DNA of 64,000 nucleotides from Hyphomicrobiales bacterium. Its GTDB lineage: Bacteria > Pseudomonadota > Alphaproteobacteria > Rhizobiales > Beijerinckiaceae. The notes below the pieces were generated by a model, which was not told the DNA's origin, did not search any database, and saw only the letters and a program-made list of their open reading frames with translations. This document shows, piece by piece, positions 18,556-30,558 of the stretch. The stretch is taken from positions 1-64,000 of the forward strand of contig JAIXTM010000018.1 in assembly GCA_027483945.1 (NCBI GenBank). Direction: 5' to 3'. The position numbers and the translations under genes are program-made. Positions within the stretch are counted from its first letter, which is position 1. Every line of letters begins with the position of its first letter.

Positions 18556-20031
18556 GACCCGCGACGCGGGCGAGCTGCTTCAGGCGGTTCAGCAGCCTGT
18601 CGCTGCCGAGTGCGGCGTAAGACTGGGGCAGCGTAAGCTCCAGGTGGCGCGCGCCGACGCCGAGCGGGGTCTGCGGCAGGATGCCGGGCATCGCCGCCGA
18701 GATCAGGTAGGCGACCCGCATCGCGCCGCCGATGATGCGCGCCCGGTCCAGGGCGCGGGCGCCCATGAGCTCGCGCAGGCGCGGATGCACCACGTCGCTG
18801 GCCAGCCCGAGATGCCGGTAGAACACGGTCAAAGCCAGGAAGGCCCGGCCGGGATGGTCGATGCCCGTCAGGGTCGAATGGGCGATCGTGTTGAGGCTTT
18901 CCTCGGCGCGATAGTCGGGATGGGCGCGCCAGCCCACATCCGCGAGCAGGCAGGCGGCATGGCGCAGGCGCTTCTCTTCCGCCGTCTCGTCGAGCTGAAG
19001 CACGGAGATGAGGCGCCCCGTCCAGTCGATCAGCTCCTCGCCGTGCCGGGGCGAGCGGGAGCGCCGCTGGTTCATCTCGCCGGCGATGGCGAGCAACGGA
19101 TCGACCTTGCGGGTTTCGGCGTCGAGACGCTCGAACAACAGGCCCTCGCGGACTCCGAGGGCGGAAATGATGATCTCCCGCGGCTTGCCGCGGCGGATGA
19201 TCTCCTCCAGCACCACGGCGCCATAGGCCAGGAGATCGCGCCGCGCTTCCGACACGCTCTCGATCGCTTCCAGCGACCCGGCGTCGATGCGCTCAACGAT
19301 CTGGGCGAAGTCGGCCATATCGCGCGGCTGCATGGTGTAGCCGTGCATGATGTGGAGCGGATAGCCGCGCTGGCCCATATGCAGCCGCGCCAAGGCACGC
19401 CAGGTGCCGCCGACAGCGTAGAAGCAGCGGTTGCGCAGGCCCTTCAGCTCGGCGCCTTCCAGCCGCTGGCGCACGATCTTCTGGGCGGTGCGGATGGAGC
19501 CGCCGGACGCGTCCTGGAGGGCGAGCACGCCCAGCGGGAAGGACAGGCCCTTGCCGGGATGGCCGCCCCGCACGTCGATGAGTTCCAGGCTGCCGCCGCC
19601 GAGGTCGCCGACGACGCCATCCGGTTCGAAGAACCCCGATATGACGCCGTAAGCTGACAGCTCGGCCTCGCGCTGTCCGGAGATCAGCTCGATGGGCTGG
19701 CCGCAGGCGGCCTCGGCTCGGGACAGGAACTCCGGCCCGTTGGCGGCATCGCGCGCCGCCGCCGTCGCGACGACGTGGCAGCGCGAGACGCCCATGGCGT
19801 CGCACAGGACACGGAAACGGGCGAGCGCGCGGATCGCCTGGTCCATGGCCTCGGTGGACAGCCGGCCGCTCGTGGCGAGGTTGCGGCCGAGGCCGCAGAG
19901 GATCTTCTCGTTGAAGACAGGCGTCGGCGCCCGTGTCGCGGCCTCGTAGACGACGAGGCGCACCGAGTTCGAACCGATATCGATGATCGCGACGGGATCG
20001 CGCGCCTTCTCCGCGCCGTTGCCGAAGGCGT

Positions 20032-20035
<4 letters not shown>
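18527..20035 (-). CDS. ppx: Exopolyphosphatase, Ppx/GppA family
   Basis: The 502-residue protein hydrolyses terminal phosphates from polyphosphate or pppGpp. The ASKHA-fold motifs are [15 protein letters not shown] (phosphate 1), [16 protein letters not shown] (phosphate 2) and [11 protein letters not shown]-terminal HD-like helical domain contains [20 protein letters not shown]. The start ATG overlaps the ppk stop as ATGA, so synthesis of kinase and phosphatase is translationally coupled. Confidence 0.94.
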
Positions 20036-22222
<2,187 letters not shown>

Positions 22223-22230
<8 letters not shown>

Positions 22231-22915
22231 CGGCGCCCTCTCCCTCGGCTGCCGGCAGGACGGTCGCCGCCATGGCGCGTGTGACGCGCCGGCCCGCGCT
22301 GAGGGCCAGCCGGTCGAGGGCGTCCACCGCCTCCGCTACGGCGGCGAAGGAGCGTTCGATGCGCCGGGCGAGGTAGTCGACGACGCTCGTATCCACGACG
22401 ATCTGGCGGTCGAGGAAAAGCTTGACGATCAGCGCCCTCAGCAGCGCCTCGTCCGGCGGTTCGATCCGGGCGGACGGCGCGAGACGCAGGCGCGAGACGA
22501 GGTCCCGCGTGACGAGACCCCAGCCGTCCGGCCCGGAACGGGCGGTCACCAGAACGAAGGTGCCGCGCTCGCGCGCCATGTTGAGGAGGTGGAACAGGGC
22601 CGCCTCCTCCACCGGGCCGCGGTCCGCGTCCTCAACGACAAGGGCGCCGCCTGATACCAGCCCCGGCACGTCGGGCTCGGTAACGGCGCGGGCGGCGACT
22701 TTCCAGGCATGGGCGCGCTCGGCCCAAATGGCGGCGAGATGGGTCTTGCCGGCGCCTTCCGGTCCCTCCAGGCGCAGGACCTTATCCGGCCAGTCCGGCC
22801 AGTTTTCGACCATGGCATAGGCAGCCTCGTTGGAGGGGCCGACGAGGAAGTCTTCGAGGTCGAGCCGGGGCTCCAGCGGCAGGTCAAGCGCGAGCTGTCG
22901 CGGGCGCTCGGTCAT
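22223..22915 (-). CDS. hdaA: DnaA-related regulatory inactivator HdaA
   Basis: This 230-residue protein is homologous to the AAA+ core of DnaA. It carries [11 protein letters not shown] at residues 5-15, matching the beta-clamp-binding motif of Hda proteins. It has Walker [12 protein letters not shown], a Walker-B-like segment [11 protein letters not shown] and a C-terminal lid ([20 protein letters not shown]). With the sliding clamp, Hda stimulates ATP hydrolysis by DnaA and prevents over-initiation. Its stop overlaps the ppk start, and its start overlaps the exporter stop as ATGA. Confidence 0.88.
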
Positions 22916-24009
22916 GAACCGGACCGTTTGCGGGCCGCCTGTGCCGGCGGGCGCTGCTCGTAGAGCGGGCTCGACAGATATTGCCGCAGCGCAAAGCGCG
23001 TCAGCACGCCGATGATGGCGGCGAGCGGCACGGCGAGCAGCAGGCCGACGAAGCCGAACAGGCTGCCGAAAGCGAGCAGGGAGAACATGACCCAGACCGG
23101 ATGGAGGCCGACCGATTCGCCCACGAGCTTGGGCTGGACGATGTTGCCCTCGAGGAACTGCCCGGCGGCGAAGACGCCGAGCGTGGCGCCGATCATGACC
23201 CAGTCGGGCCAGAACTGGACGACGGCGACGCCAAGGGCGAGCAGGAGGCCGGTCAGCGATCCGACATAGGGGATGAAGCTGATGATGCCGGAGACGAGGC
23301 CGATCAGGATCGCGAAATTCAGCCCGACCAGCGACAGGCCGATGGCGTAGAACACGCCAAGGAACAGGCAGACGAGACTCTGGCCGCGCAGGAAGCCGGA
23401 AATCGCGACATCCATCTCCCGCGCCAGCGCTCGAACGAGGTCGCGGTTGCGCGGCGGGATCCAGGTGTCGATCGTGACCACCATCCGGTCCCAGTCGACC
23501 AGCAGGTAGAAGGCGACGACCGGCGTGATGACGAGCAGCGACACGACGCCGATGAAGGCCTGGCCGCCCGACCACAGCGATCTCAGCAGCGTCGCGACCC
23601 AGGTGGCACCCTGCCCCACCACATCGCCCAGCGAATTCTGCACGTCGCGCAGCGCGTCGCGTCCGCCGAACCGCTCCACGATGGGCGCACCCTGCTCGGC
23701 GAGAAGCTGCTGCAGGCGCTGGACCGTCTCCGGCAGGCGCTGGGCGAAGGAGGCAAGCTGGTTGGCGAGGACAGGCGCGATCAGCACCAGCGCCAGCACG
23801 AAGAACAGGACGAAAAGCCCGAGGATGATGAGCGTCGCCGCCAGTCGGCTGAACCGCAGCTTCTCCAGCCGGTCGGCCAGCGGATCCAGCAGGTAGGCGA
23901 GGATCAGGCCGGCTGCGAAGGGCAAGAGGATGCCGCTCAGCAGGTAGAGCAGCGCCACCACGCCGAGGAGCGCGATCAGCCAGAACGTCACCTGCCGCTG
24001 GATCGACAT
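22912..24009 (-). CDS. AI-2E family transporter (PerM/TqsA-like)
   Basis: The 365-residue polytopic inner-membrane protein has about eight helices. Helices 1-3 lie in the first 90 residues, followed by a soluble helical segment (LPETVQRLQQLLAEQGAPIVERFGGRDAL). The C-terminal bundle has the conserved RGQSLVCLFLGVFYAIGLSLVGL and FIPYVGSLTG motifs. Members include the autoinducer-2 exporter TqsA and Na+/H+ antiporters, so the substrate cannot be inferred. The cytoplasmic tail is basic ([13 protein letters not shown]). It lies 8 bases after pgsA and overlaps hdaA. Confidence 0.9.
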   Translation of the reverse strand: MSIQRQVTFWLIALLGVVALLYLLSGILLPFAAGLILAYLLDPLADRLEKLRFSRLAATLIILGLFVLFFVLALVLIAPVLANQLASFAQRLPETVQRLQQLLAEQGAPIVERFGGRDALRDVQNSLGDVVGQGATWVATLLRSLWSGGQAFIGVVSLLVITPVVAFYLLVDWDRMVVTIDTWIPPRNRDLVRALAREMDVAISGFLRGQSLVCLFLGVFYAIGLSLVGLNFAILIGLVSGIISFIPYVGSLTGLLLALGVAVVQFWPDWVMIGATLGVFAAGQFLEGNIVQPKLVGESVGLHPVWVMFSLLAFGSLFGFVGLLLAVPLAAIIGVLTRFALRQYLSSPLYEQRPPAQAARKRSGS

Positions 24010-24017
24010 TCCGCTCC

Positions 24018-24548
24018 TCACGAGGCCATGTGCTTCAGCCAGATGGCGAGATAGGCGGCGGTCGACGCCAAGGTCAAGGTCGCGACGATCGCGAGGCCGA
24101 CCGCCATCGCCGGGCCGGGCACGACCGCGAAGGCCTTGGCCGCCAGCAGCAGGCCCGCGAAGACGATCTGGGCGGTCGTGTTGAGCTTGCTGACAAGGAG
24201 CGGCTTGATCGCGATGGGGCGCGCCATCAGCCATGAGACAATGATCGCCGCCACGATCATCAGGTCGCGGGCGACGACGAGCACGGCGATCCAGACCGGA
24301 AGGACGCCGACCACCGCGAGCGTCACGTAGATCGAGACGAGCAGCGATTTGTCCGCGATGGGATCCAGATAGGCGCCGAGCTCGCTGCGCATGTCGAAGC
24401 GGCGCGCGATCGCGCCGTCCACCGCATCCGACAGGCCGGCGGCGGCGAAGATCGCGAAGGCGGCGAGCCATTCCTGCTGGGCGATCGCCACGATGATGAG
24501 CGGGACCAGGATCAGCCGGACGATGGTGATGATGTTCGGAATGGTCAT
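24018..24548 (-). CDS. pgsA: CDP-alcohol phosphatidyltransferase (PgsA-like)
   Basis: The 176-residue integral membrane enzyme carries the signature DG(x)2AR(x)8G(x)3D(x)3D, seen as DGAIARRFDMRSELGAYLDPIADK near residues 43-67. Together with the short length and MTIPNIITIVRLILVP start, this points to phosphatidylglycerophosphate synthase, which makes the PG/cardiolipin precursor. Another CDP-alcohol substrate is possible. It is the first gene of the minus-strand run to ppx and is divergent from purM across 139 bases. Confidence 0.88.
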   Translation of the reverse strand: MTIPNIITIVRLILVPLIIVAIAQQEWLAAFAIFAAAGLSDAVDGAIARRFDMRSELGAYLDPIADKSLLVSIYVTLAVVGVLPVWIAVLVVARDLMIVAAIIVSWLMARPIAIKPLLVSKLNTTAQIVFAGLLLAAKAFAVVPGPAMAVGLAIVATLTLASTAAYLAIWLKHMAS

Positions 24549-24687
24549 CGCGCGGCGGCAGTCTCCTCAGAGGCCGCGTCGCGCGGCTCTGCCTGTCGGA
24601 AACTCCGATGAAAGCCGTCCGGTTTCAACCACGCCGCTTGCGCGGGGACGCGCCGGGCTTTAGCGAGACCGGCAAGCCAGGAACCGC

Positions 24688-25770
24688 GTGAAAGCCATGA
24701 CCGACATTCCGCAGAACGGCCTCACCTATGCCCAGGCCGGCGTCGACATCGATGCGGGCAACGCGATGGTCGAGGCCATCAAGCCGATGGTGAAGGCCAC
24801 GCGCCGTCCCGGCGCGGATGCCGAGATCGGCGGGTTCGGCGGCCTGTTCGACCTGAAGGCGGCGGGTTTCAACGACCCGATCCTGGTGGCGGCGAACGAC
24901 GGCGTCGGCACGAAGGTGAAGATCGCCATCGAGACGGGCCTCCACGACACGATCGGCGTCGATCTCGTTGCGATGTGCGTGAACGACCTGATCGTCCAGG
25001 GCGCCGAGCCGCTGTTCTTCCTGGACTATTATGCCACCGGCAAGCTCGATCCGAAGGCCGGCGCGGCCATCGTGAAGGGCATCGCCCAAGGCTGCCGCGA
25101 TTCGGGCTGCGCGCTCATCGGCGGCGAGACGGCCGAGATGCCGGGGCTCTATGCCGAGGGCGATTACGATCTTGCGGGCTTCGCCGTCGGCGCCGCCGAG
25201 CGCGGCACGCTGCTGCCCAAGCCGGACGTCAAGGCCGGCGACGTGATCCTCGGCCTGTCGTCGTCCGGGCCGCACTCGAACGGTTATTCGCTGATCCGGC
25301 GCATCGTCGCAAAGGTCGGATTGAGCTGGGATGCCCCCGCGCCGTTCGCACCCGACCGGACGCTCGGCGCGGCGCTGCTGACGCCGACCCGGCTCTACGT
25401 GAAGCCGCTCCTGGCCGTGCTGAAGCGGACGGGCGGCATCAAGGCGCTCGCCCACATCACCGGCGGCGGCTTCCCCGACAACATCCCGCGCGTCCTGCCG
25501 GAGGGCGTCGGCGCCGAGCTGGAGCTTGGCGCGATCAAGCCGCCGCCGGTGTTCGGCTGGCTGGCAAAGGCCGGTGGCGTCGCGGCGCATGAGATGCTGC
25601 GCACGTTCAATTGCGGGATCGGCATGGTCGTCGTCGTGGGCGAGACCGAGGCGGAAGCTGTTTCCGCTGCGCTGGCCGCCGAGGGCGAGAACGTCGTCCG
25701 TCTCGGCCGGATCGTGGCGCGGCAGGCGGGTGCGGAGACCGTGACCTATCGGGGCGAGCTGGCGCTGTGA
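24688..25770 (+). CDS. purM: Phosphoribosylformylglycinamidine cyclo-ligase (AIR synthetase)
   Basis: PurM closes the imidazole ring in purine synthesis (FGAM + ATP to AIR). Motifs include [64 protein letters not shown] and [14 protein letters not shown] lies 5 bases before the GTG at 24688, which supports that start over the ATG nine bases later. The last codon overlaps the purN start as GTGA. Confidence 0.96.
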   Translation: MKAMTDIPQNGLTYAQAGVDIDAGNAMVEAIKPMVKATRRPGADAEIGGFGGLFDLKAAGFNDPILVAANDGVGTKVKIAIETGLHDTIGVDLVAMCVNDLIVQGAEPLFFLDYYATGKLDPKAGAAIVKGIAQGCRDSGCALIGGETAEMPGLYAEGDYDLAGFAVGAAERGTLLPKPDVKAGDVILGLSSSGPHSNGYSLIRRIVAKVGLSWDAPAPFAPDRTLGAALLTPTRLYVKPLLAVLKRTGGIKALAHITGGGFPDNIPRVLPEGVGAELELGAIKPPPVFGWLAKAGGVAAHEMLRTFNCGIGMVVVVGETEAEAVSAALAAEGENVVRLGRIVARQAGAETVTYRGELAL

Positions 25771-26411
25771 CGGCCAGGGCGCGCACCGCGATCCTCATTT
25801 CCGGGCGCGGCTCGAACATGACCGCGCTCATCGCGGCTGCGAAGGATACCGCCTATCCCGCTGAGATTGCGCTTGTTTTATCCAATCGCCCTGACGCGGG
25901 AGGGCTTCAGCGCGCCGCCGCGGACGGTATTGCCACGGCTGTCGTCGATCATAAGGCCCATCCCGACCGGGAGGCGTTCGAACGGGAAGTGGACGCGGTC
26001 CTGACGGCGCACCGGATCGACATCGTGTGCCTCGCGGGCTTCATGCGCATCCTGACCCCGTGGTTCATCACCCGGTGGGAGGGGCGGCTGATCAACATCC
26101 ACCCGTCCCTGCTGCCGGACTACAAGGGTCTTCACACCCATGCCCGCGCCCTGGCGGACCGGGTCCCCCGCCATGGCTGCACGGTGCATTTCGTGGTGCC
26201 GGAGCTCGATGCCGGGCCGACGATCGCGCAGGCGTCCGTGCCGGTCCTTCCCGGCGACGACGAGGCGACGCTTGCCGCCCGCGTGCTCGAACAGGAGCAC
26301 CGGGTCTATCCGGCGGCCCTGGCGGATGTGGCGAGCGGACGTGTGCGCCTGGTCGAGGGACAGGTGGCGGACGACAGGCCCGCCGAATATGCGCGGTTCC
26401 TCGCCGGCTAG
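25767..26411 (+). CDS. purN: Phosphoribosylglycinamide formyltransferase
   Basis: PurN transfers a formyl group from 10-formyl-THF to GAR. The start is a GTG that overlaps the purM stop (GTGA), so the two are translationally coupled. The N-terminal [14 protein letters not shown], the catalytic segment [18 protein letters not shown] (with the active-site His) and [18 protein letters not shown] are diagnostic. The length of 214 residues is typical. It ends 3 bases before the convergent stop of the next gene. Confidence 0.95.
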   Translation: MTARARTAILISGRGSNMTALIAAAKDTAYPAEIALVLSNRPDAGGLQRAAADGIATAVVDHKAHPDREAFEREVDAVLTAHRIDIVCLAGFMRILTPWFITRWEGRLINIHPSLLPDYKGLHTHARALADRVPRHGCTVHFVVPELDAGPTIAQASVPVLPGDDEATLAARVLEQEHRVYPAALADVASGRVRLVEGQVADDRPAEYARFLAG

Positions 26412-26414
26412 CCG

Positions 26415-26753
26415 TCAGAACGGCCGCTTCAGCTTGCACTGGTCGATGAAGCCGAGCGCCTTCTGGCGCGTGGCGTCGTCGAAATATCCGGTCGCCCGGA
26501 AATTCGCGATCTCGGCCGGGGACATGGCCTTCACCGTACGCTGCGCGTAGCAGGTGCAGGGACGGCGCAGTTCCTCGCGCGTCACGCCCATCAGCTTGGC
26601 CTGGGTGATGAGACACGCGTCGAGCGCCCGCGTCTGGATCTGCGCCGGCGTCAGGTTCGCCGCCGATGGATCGGGCGGCGGCGGCAGGGCCGCGCCGAAG
26701 GCTGCGGTAGCGGACAGGAACGCGGCGGCGGCAAGCGCAAGACGCAAAGGCAT
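26415..26753 (-). CDS. Small secreted cysteine-containing protein, hypothetical
   Basis: The product is about 112 residues with a signal peptide (PLRLALAAAAFLSATAAFGA). The mature part has four cysteines in a C-x(n)-CxC-x(n)-C layout (LDACLIT, RPCTCYA, IDQCKLK). AAGGAG is one base from the ATG at 26753, which is too close. It is 7 bases from a TTG at 26747, so TTG is the more likely start. It lies 11 bases downstream of the molybdopterin oxidoreductase on the same strand and may be co-transcribed. I do not recognise the family; the CxC pair could bind metal or heme or form disulfides. Confidence 0.75.
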   Translation of the reverse strand: MPLRLALAAAAFLSATAAFGAALPPPPDPSAANLTPAQIQTRALDACLITQAKLMGVTREELRRPCTCYAQRTVKAMSPAEIANFRATGYFDDATRQKALGFIDQCKLKRPF

Positions 26754-26764
26754 GCTCCTTCTGA

Positions 26765-28873
26765 TCAGGCCAAGACGGCCGAACGTGCGGCGGGGCGGAT
26801 CCACACCCGGTTGTCGTGGAACGCGGCACCGCCATAGGGCGCCACCTGGTCGGCGCCGGTCAAGGTGTTGATGCCCTTTCCGTACGGGAAGGCGGCGTTG
26901 GGCCAGATCGATTCGGCGATCACCACGCCGCGCTTCACGCCGGCGAAGGGCGCGACGCGGATCCGGACCTCACCGCGCCGGTTGCCGATCACGACCCAAT
27001 CGCCTTCTGCAAGGCCGAGCGCGGCGGCGTCGCCTGGATGGATCAGGATCGTTGGATGACGCTCCTTGGCGAGCGAGGTGGGTGTCTCGGTGAAGGTCGA
27101 GTTGAGGAAGTTGCGGGCCGGGCTGGTGGCGAGACGGAACGGATGCTCCTCATCCGCCTCCTCGATCGCGGCCCAATGGTCCGGTAGCGAAGGCATGGAC
27201 TGCCAGGGCCCCATCGGCCCGTCATGGGCCATGGGCACCTTGGTCCAGTCGACCCGGAAACGGTATTTGCCGTCGGGCCAGCCGAAGCCGTCGAGATAGT
27301 GTGCCTCGCGGAACGGCGGCTGCACGTCCTTCCAGCGTTCTTGCTCAAGCTCCTGCAGTGATCCGCGTCCGGACGCCTTCAGCGTCTCGTCCACGATGCC
27401 GCGCGGATCGAGCCGGAAGCCCTCATGGTCGACGCCGAGCCGCTCCGCCAGGCCTGCAACGACCTCGTGGTTGGACCGGCTCTCCCCGACCGGCGGGATG
27501 AGGCGCCCACCCCACAGGATGTGCTGATGCCCGCCGCCCTGGTAGACGTCGTCGTGCTCCACGAAGGTCGTCGCAGGCAGCACGATGTCGGCCATCAGCG
27601 CCGTCTCGGTCATGAACTGCTCGTGGACGCAGACGAAGAGGTCCTCACGGGCAAAGCCCTGTTTCACGAGATCCTGCTCGGGCGCCACCGACACCGGATT
27701 GGTATTCTGGATCAGCATGGCGGTCACCGGCGGGCCGCCACGCAGGGCCTGCGCATCGCCCGTCAGCACGCGACCGATCTGCGACTGGTCGAGTTGGCGG
27801 ACTTTCCGGTCGCGCACGTCCAGTCCTTCGATCAGATCCTTCTTCCAGCGGAAGATACCGCTATTGCTGTGAAGGGCGCCGCCGCCCTCGTATTTCCACG
27901 AGCCGAGCACCGCCGGGATCGAGAGGGCGGCATGCATGTTGACCGCGCCATTGCGCTGGCGGCCGAAACCATAGCCCAGGCGGAAATAGGCCCGCGGCCG
28001 CTGGCCGAGCAGGCGCGCGAACGCTTCGATTTCCTCGACCGAAAGGCCGGTGATCGCCGATGCCCATTGCGGCGTGCGGGTCGCCAGATGCGCCGCGAGA
28101 TCGTCGGGGCAGTCGGTGAAGCCGCGCAGATAGTCCCAGTCCGCCCTCCCGTCGCGGAAGAGGCAATGCATGACCGCGCAGGCCAGCGCGCCGTCCGTGC
28201 CGGGACGCAGAACCAGGCCAAGATCGGCCTGCTTCACGGTCGCGTTCTCGTAGATGTCGATGACCACGATCTTCGCGCCGCGCTCCTTCCGCGCCTTCAG
28301 CGCGTGGGTCATGACGTTGACCTGGGTGTGCACCGCGTTGGTGCCCCAGATCACGACGCAATCCGACTTCGCCATCTCGCGCGGATCGGTTCCGGCGATG
28401 CGACCCGTTCCGGCCATGTAGCCGGTCCAGGAAATGGTGATGCAGATCGTGGAGTACTGGCCGGAATAGCTTTTGGCGTGGCGCAGGCGGTTGATGCCGT
28501 CGCGCATGACCAGACCCATCGTGCCGGCATAATAATACGGCCAGACGGCCTCCGGACCGTGCTTCGCCTCCGCCTCGCGGAAACGCTCCGCGACGATGTC
28601 CAGCGCGTCGTCCCAGCCGATCCGCTCGAACTGGCCCGAACCCTTGGGTCCGACCCGCCGCATCGGATGGAGCACCCGCTCCGGATGGTGCACCCGCTCG
28701 GCGTAGCGCGCGACCTTCGCGCAGATGACGCCCGCCGTGTAGCTGTTGTCCGCCGCCCCGCGGACGCGGCCGATGGCGGTGCCGTCGATGACCTCCACCT
28801 CGAGCGCGCAGGTCGAGGGACAATCATGCGGACAGGCGGACGGCTGGATCGTGATCTTCGGGGCGGCGTTCAT
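26765..28873 (-). CDS. Molybdopterin-dependent oxidoreductase (COG0243)
   Basis: This 702-residue enzyme belongs to the DMSO reductase/formate dehydrogenase superfamily. An N-terminal [4Fe-4S] motif CPHDCPSTC continues to GVICAK. The Mo-bis-MGD domains contain MRDGINRLRHAKSYSGQYSTIC, WGTNAVHTQVNVM, QNTNPVSVAPEQDLV and FMTETALMADIVLPATTFVEHDD. The C-terminal dinucleotide-binding fold has LIHPGDAAALGLAEGDWV. It has no Tat signal and is probably cytoplasmic. No electron-transfer subunits are adjacent, so substrate and partner are unknown. Confidence 0.9.
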   Translation of the reverse strand: MNAAPKITIQPSACPHDCPSTCALEVEVIDGTAIGRVRGAADNSYTAGVICAKVARYAERVHHPERVLHPMRRVGPKGSGQFERIGWDDALDIVAERFREAEAKHGPEAVWPYYYAGTMGLVMRDGINRLRHAKSYSGQYSTICITISWTGYMAGTGRIAGTDPREMAKSDCVVIWGTNAVHTQVNVMTHALKARKERGAKIVVIDIYENATVKQADLGLVLRPGTDGALACAVMHCLFRDGRADWDYLRGFTDCPDDLAAHLATRTPQWASAITGLSVEEIEAFARLLGQRPRAYFRLGYGFGRQRNGAVNMHAALSIPAVLGSWKYEGGGALHSNSGIFRWKKDLIEGLDVRDRKVRQLDQSQIGRVLTGDAQALRGGPPVTAMLIQNTNPVSVAPEQDLVKQGFAREDLFVCVHEQFMTETALMADIVLPATTFVEHDDVYQGGGHQHILWGGRLIPPVGESRSNHEVVAGLAERLGVDHEGFRLDPRGIVDETLKASGRGSLQELEQERWKDVQPPFREAHYLDGFGWPDGKYRFRVDWTKVPMAHDGPMGPWQSMPSLPDHWAAIEEADEEHPFRLATSPARNFLNSTFTETPTSLAKERHPTILIHPGDAAALGLAEGDWVVIGNRRGEVRIRVAPFAGVKRGVVIAESIWPNAAFPYGKGINTLTGADQVAPYGGAAFHDNRVWIRPAARSAVLA

Positions 28874-28882
28874 GGCAAGCGA

Positions 28883-28911
28883 AAGGGGCGGCCTTTGCGG
28901 GACCGCCCCTT
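28883..28911 (-). terminator. Hairpin downstream of ndk
   Basis: A 9-bp perfect stem (28883-28891 with 28903-28911) with an 11-base loop lies about 60 bases after the ndk stop and just before the start of the oxidoreductase gene. The U-tract is short, so termination may be partial. Confidence 0.55.
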
Positions 28912-28969
28912 ATCCAGCTTCGTCAGTGCGAAGTCGAGGCGCGTCGGCGCCCGCTTCCCATGCGTGAAA

Positions 28970-29392
28970 TCAGCCGACGATCTCGTTGCCGGCGAAGAAC
29001 TGGGCGATCTCGATCGCCGCCGTCTCCGGCGCGTCCGACCCGTGGACCGTATTCTCGCCCACCGACAGGGCGAAGAGCTTGCGGATCGTGCCCTCGGCCG
29101 CGTTGGCCGGGTTCGTGGCACCCATGACCTCGCGGTACTTGGCGATGGCGCCGTCGCCCTCGAGGACCTGCACGACGACGGGGCCGGAGGTCATGAAGTC
29201 GACGAGCTCGCCGAAGAAGGGCCGCTCGCGGTGGACGCCGTAGAAGGTCTCGGCCTGGGCGCGGGTCATCAGGATGCGCTTCTGCGCAACGATGCGCAGG
29301 CCCGCCTTCTCGATCACCGCGTTGACGGCGCCGGTGAGGTTCCGCCGCGTCGCGTCGGGCTTGATGATCGAAAAGGTGCGCTCGGTGGCCAT
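28970..29392 (-). CDS. ndk: Nucleoside diphosphate kinase
   Basis: Ndk transfers the gamma-phosphate between nucleoside triphosphates and diphosphates through a phosphohistidine. The sequence shows [15 protein letters not shown] at the start, [13 protein letters not shown], and the active-site block [20 protein letters not shown] with the catalytic His. The length of 140 residues is exact for the family. Confidence 0.97.
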   Translation of the reverse strand: MATERTFSIIKPDATRRNLTGAVNAVIEKAGLRIVAQKRILMTRAQAETFYGVHRERPFFGELVDFMTSGPVVVQVLEGDGAIAKYREVMGATNPANAAEGTIRKLFALSVGENTVHGSDAPETAAIEIAQFFAGNEIVG

Positions 29393-29493
29393 GGGCTGAA
29401 ACCTTGAAATCGTGACAGGGTGGCGGGCTTATAGCCCCGCCTCCCCGCACCCTCAAGCCTTCGCAGCCGCACAAATGGCGCGGACGGCGGTCT

Positions 29494-29763
29494 TCAGTGC
29501 CGCGTCAGGAAGTCCCGCGCCGCGCGCTGGGCCTCCCAGATCTCGTCGCGGCTCATCTCCGCCGAGAGCTCGGCGCGCCGGGCGACGGCGTCGCTGCAGC
29601 CGCGGGCAATGGCGATGTTGAACCATTTGTGGGCCGAGACCAGGTCCGGAGCCCCTTCCCGGCCGCTGGCGCACAGGATGCCCAGCTCGTAGAACGCCTC
29701 GGCGGTCGCTTCGATCGACGCGATGGCAACCGCGTCCTGCATGTCGCTCGTCAAACGGGCCAT
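29494..29763 (-). CDS. Short Sel1-repeat-like protein
   Basis: This 89-residue cytoplasmic protein contains one Sel1/TPR-like unit: AEAFYELGILCASGREGAPDLVSAHKWFNIAIARGCSDAVARRAEL. GGGGAGG lies 5 bases before the ATG at 29763, which decides this start over a longer frame. Sel1 units mediate protein-protein contacts; the partner is unknown. Confidence 0.82.
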   Translation of the reverse strand: MARLTSDMQDAVAIASIEATAEAFYELGILCASGREGAPDLVSAHKWFNIAIARGCSDAVARRAELSAEMSRDEIWEAQRAARDFLTRH

Positions 29764-30105
29764 GACGGCCTCCCCTGTCCTGGCGGCGGGCCCTGTTCTC
29801 GGGCCCGTCCGACACGCCAAGACTGGAGCGGATGGTGCAAAGGCCCGCTTAAGCGGCGCGCTGAATCGTCCGTAAATGGATCGGATGCCTTAAGCCGCCG
29901 GCAACCATGGCGCAGCGGAAACCGCAATCCGATCAACACGTCCACCTCGGGGCATCGCAGGGCCGTTTAACGTTGCGTTGACCCTGCGTGACGCTTTGCC
30001 AACACCGCTCCTGTCGTGGCCGCAATCTTTCCGCCGCCTTCCGGTGCTTCTAGCTTGGGATGGAAGCGGCCCTTCAGAGCCGCATGACCAGCCGGAGGAA
30101 CGACC
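29764..30105. other. 342-base intergenic region between divergent genes
   Basis: This gap must hold promoters for the minus-strand Sel1-like gene and the plus-strand DUF2147 gene. A 7-bp stem (29787-29793 with 29801-29807) lies in the leader of the Sel1-like gene. A TTGACC at 29978-29983 resembles a -35 for the plus strand, but no good -10 follows. I find no additional gene here. Confidence 0.6.
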
Positions 30106-30552
30106 ATGTCCAGGACCATGACCCACGCGCTGATGGCCGCTGCGGCCGCCACTTTCATGCTCAGCGCAGTGCCGGGCGCCGCCTTCGCACAGGACGCGAC
30201 CGGCGTCTGGAGCACGGAGGGCAACAAGGGCCGCGTGCGCGTCTCCAAATGCGGCGACGGTATCTGCGGCACGCTGATCAGTCTCGCCGAGCCGAACGAC
30301 CCGAACGGCCAGCCCAAGAAGGACGCCAGGAACGAGGACGCGTCGAAGCGGAACCGGCCCCTGGTGGGCGTCCCGATCCTGCAGTCGATGAAGCCGGACC
30401 AGCAGAACCGCTGGAAGGGTTCCATCTACAATGCCGAGGACGGCAAGACCTACACGGCCTATTTCACCCTGCAGGGCGACAGCGCCAAGGTGGAGGGCTG
30501 CGTGCTTGGCGGAATGATCTGCAAGACGCAGAACTGGACGCGCGCGCGCTGA
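30106..30552 (+). CDS. DUF2147 secreted protein
   Basis: This 148-residue precursor has a Sec signal peptide ending AAFA-QDATG. The mature domain starts TGVWSTEGNKGRVRVSKCGDGICGTLISL, the typical DUF2147 lipocalin-like opening with a disulfide-forming CGDGICG, and includes DGKTYTAYFTLQGD and RGC-like VEGCVLGG. The family is periplasmic and of unknown function. GGAGG lies 7 bases before the ATG. Confidence 0.9.
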   Translation: MSRTMTHALMAAAAATFMLSAVPGAAFAQDATGVWSTEGNKGRVRVSKCGDGICGTLISLAEPNDPNGQPKKDARNEDASKRNRPLVGVPILQSMKPDQQNRWKGSIYNAEDGKTYTAYFTLQGDSAKVEGCVLGGMICKTQNWTRAR

Positions 30553-30558
30553 GCACCC

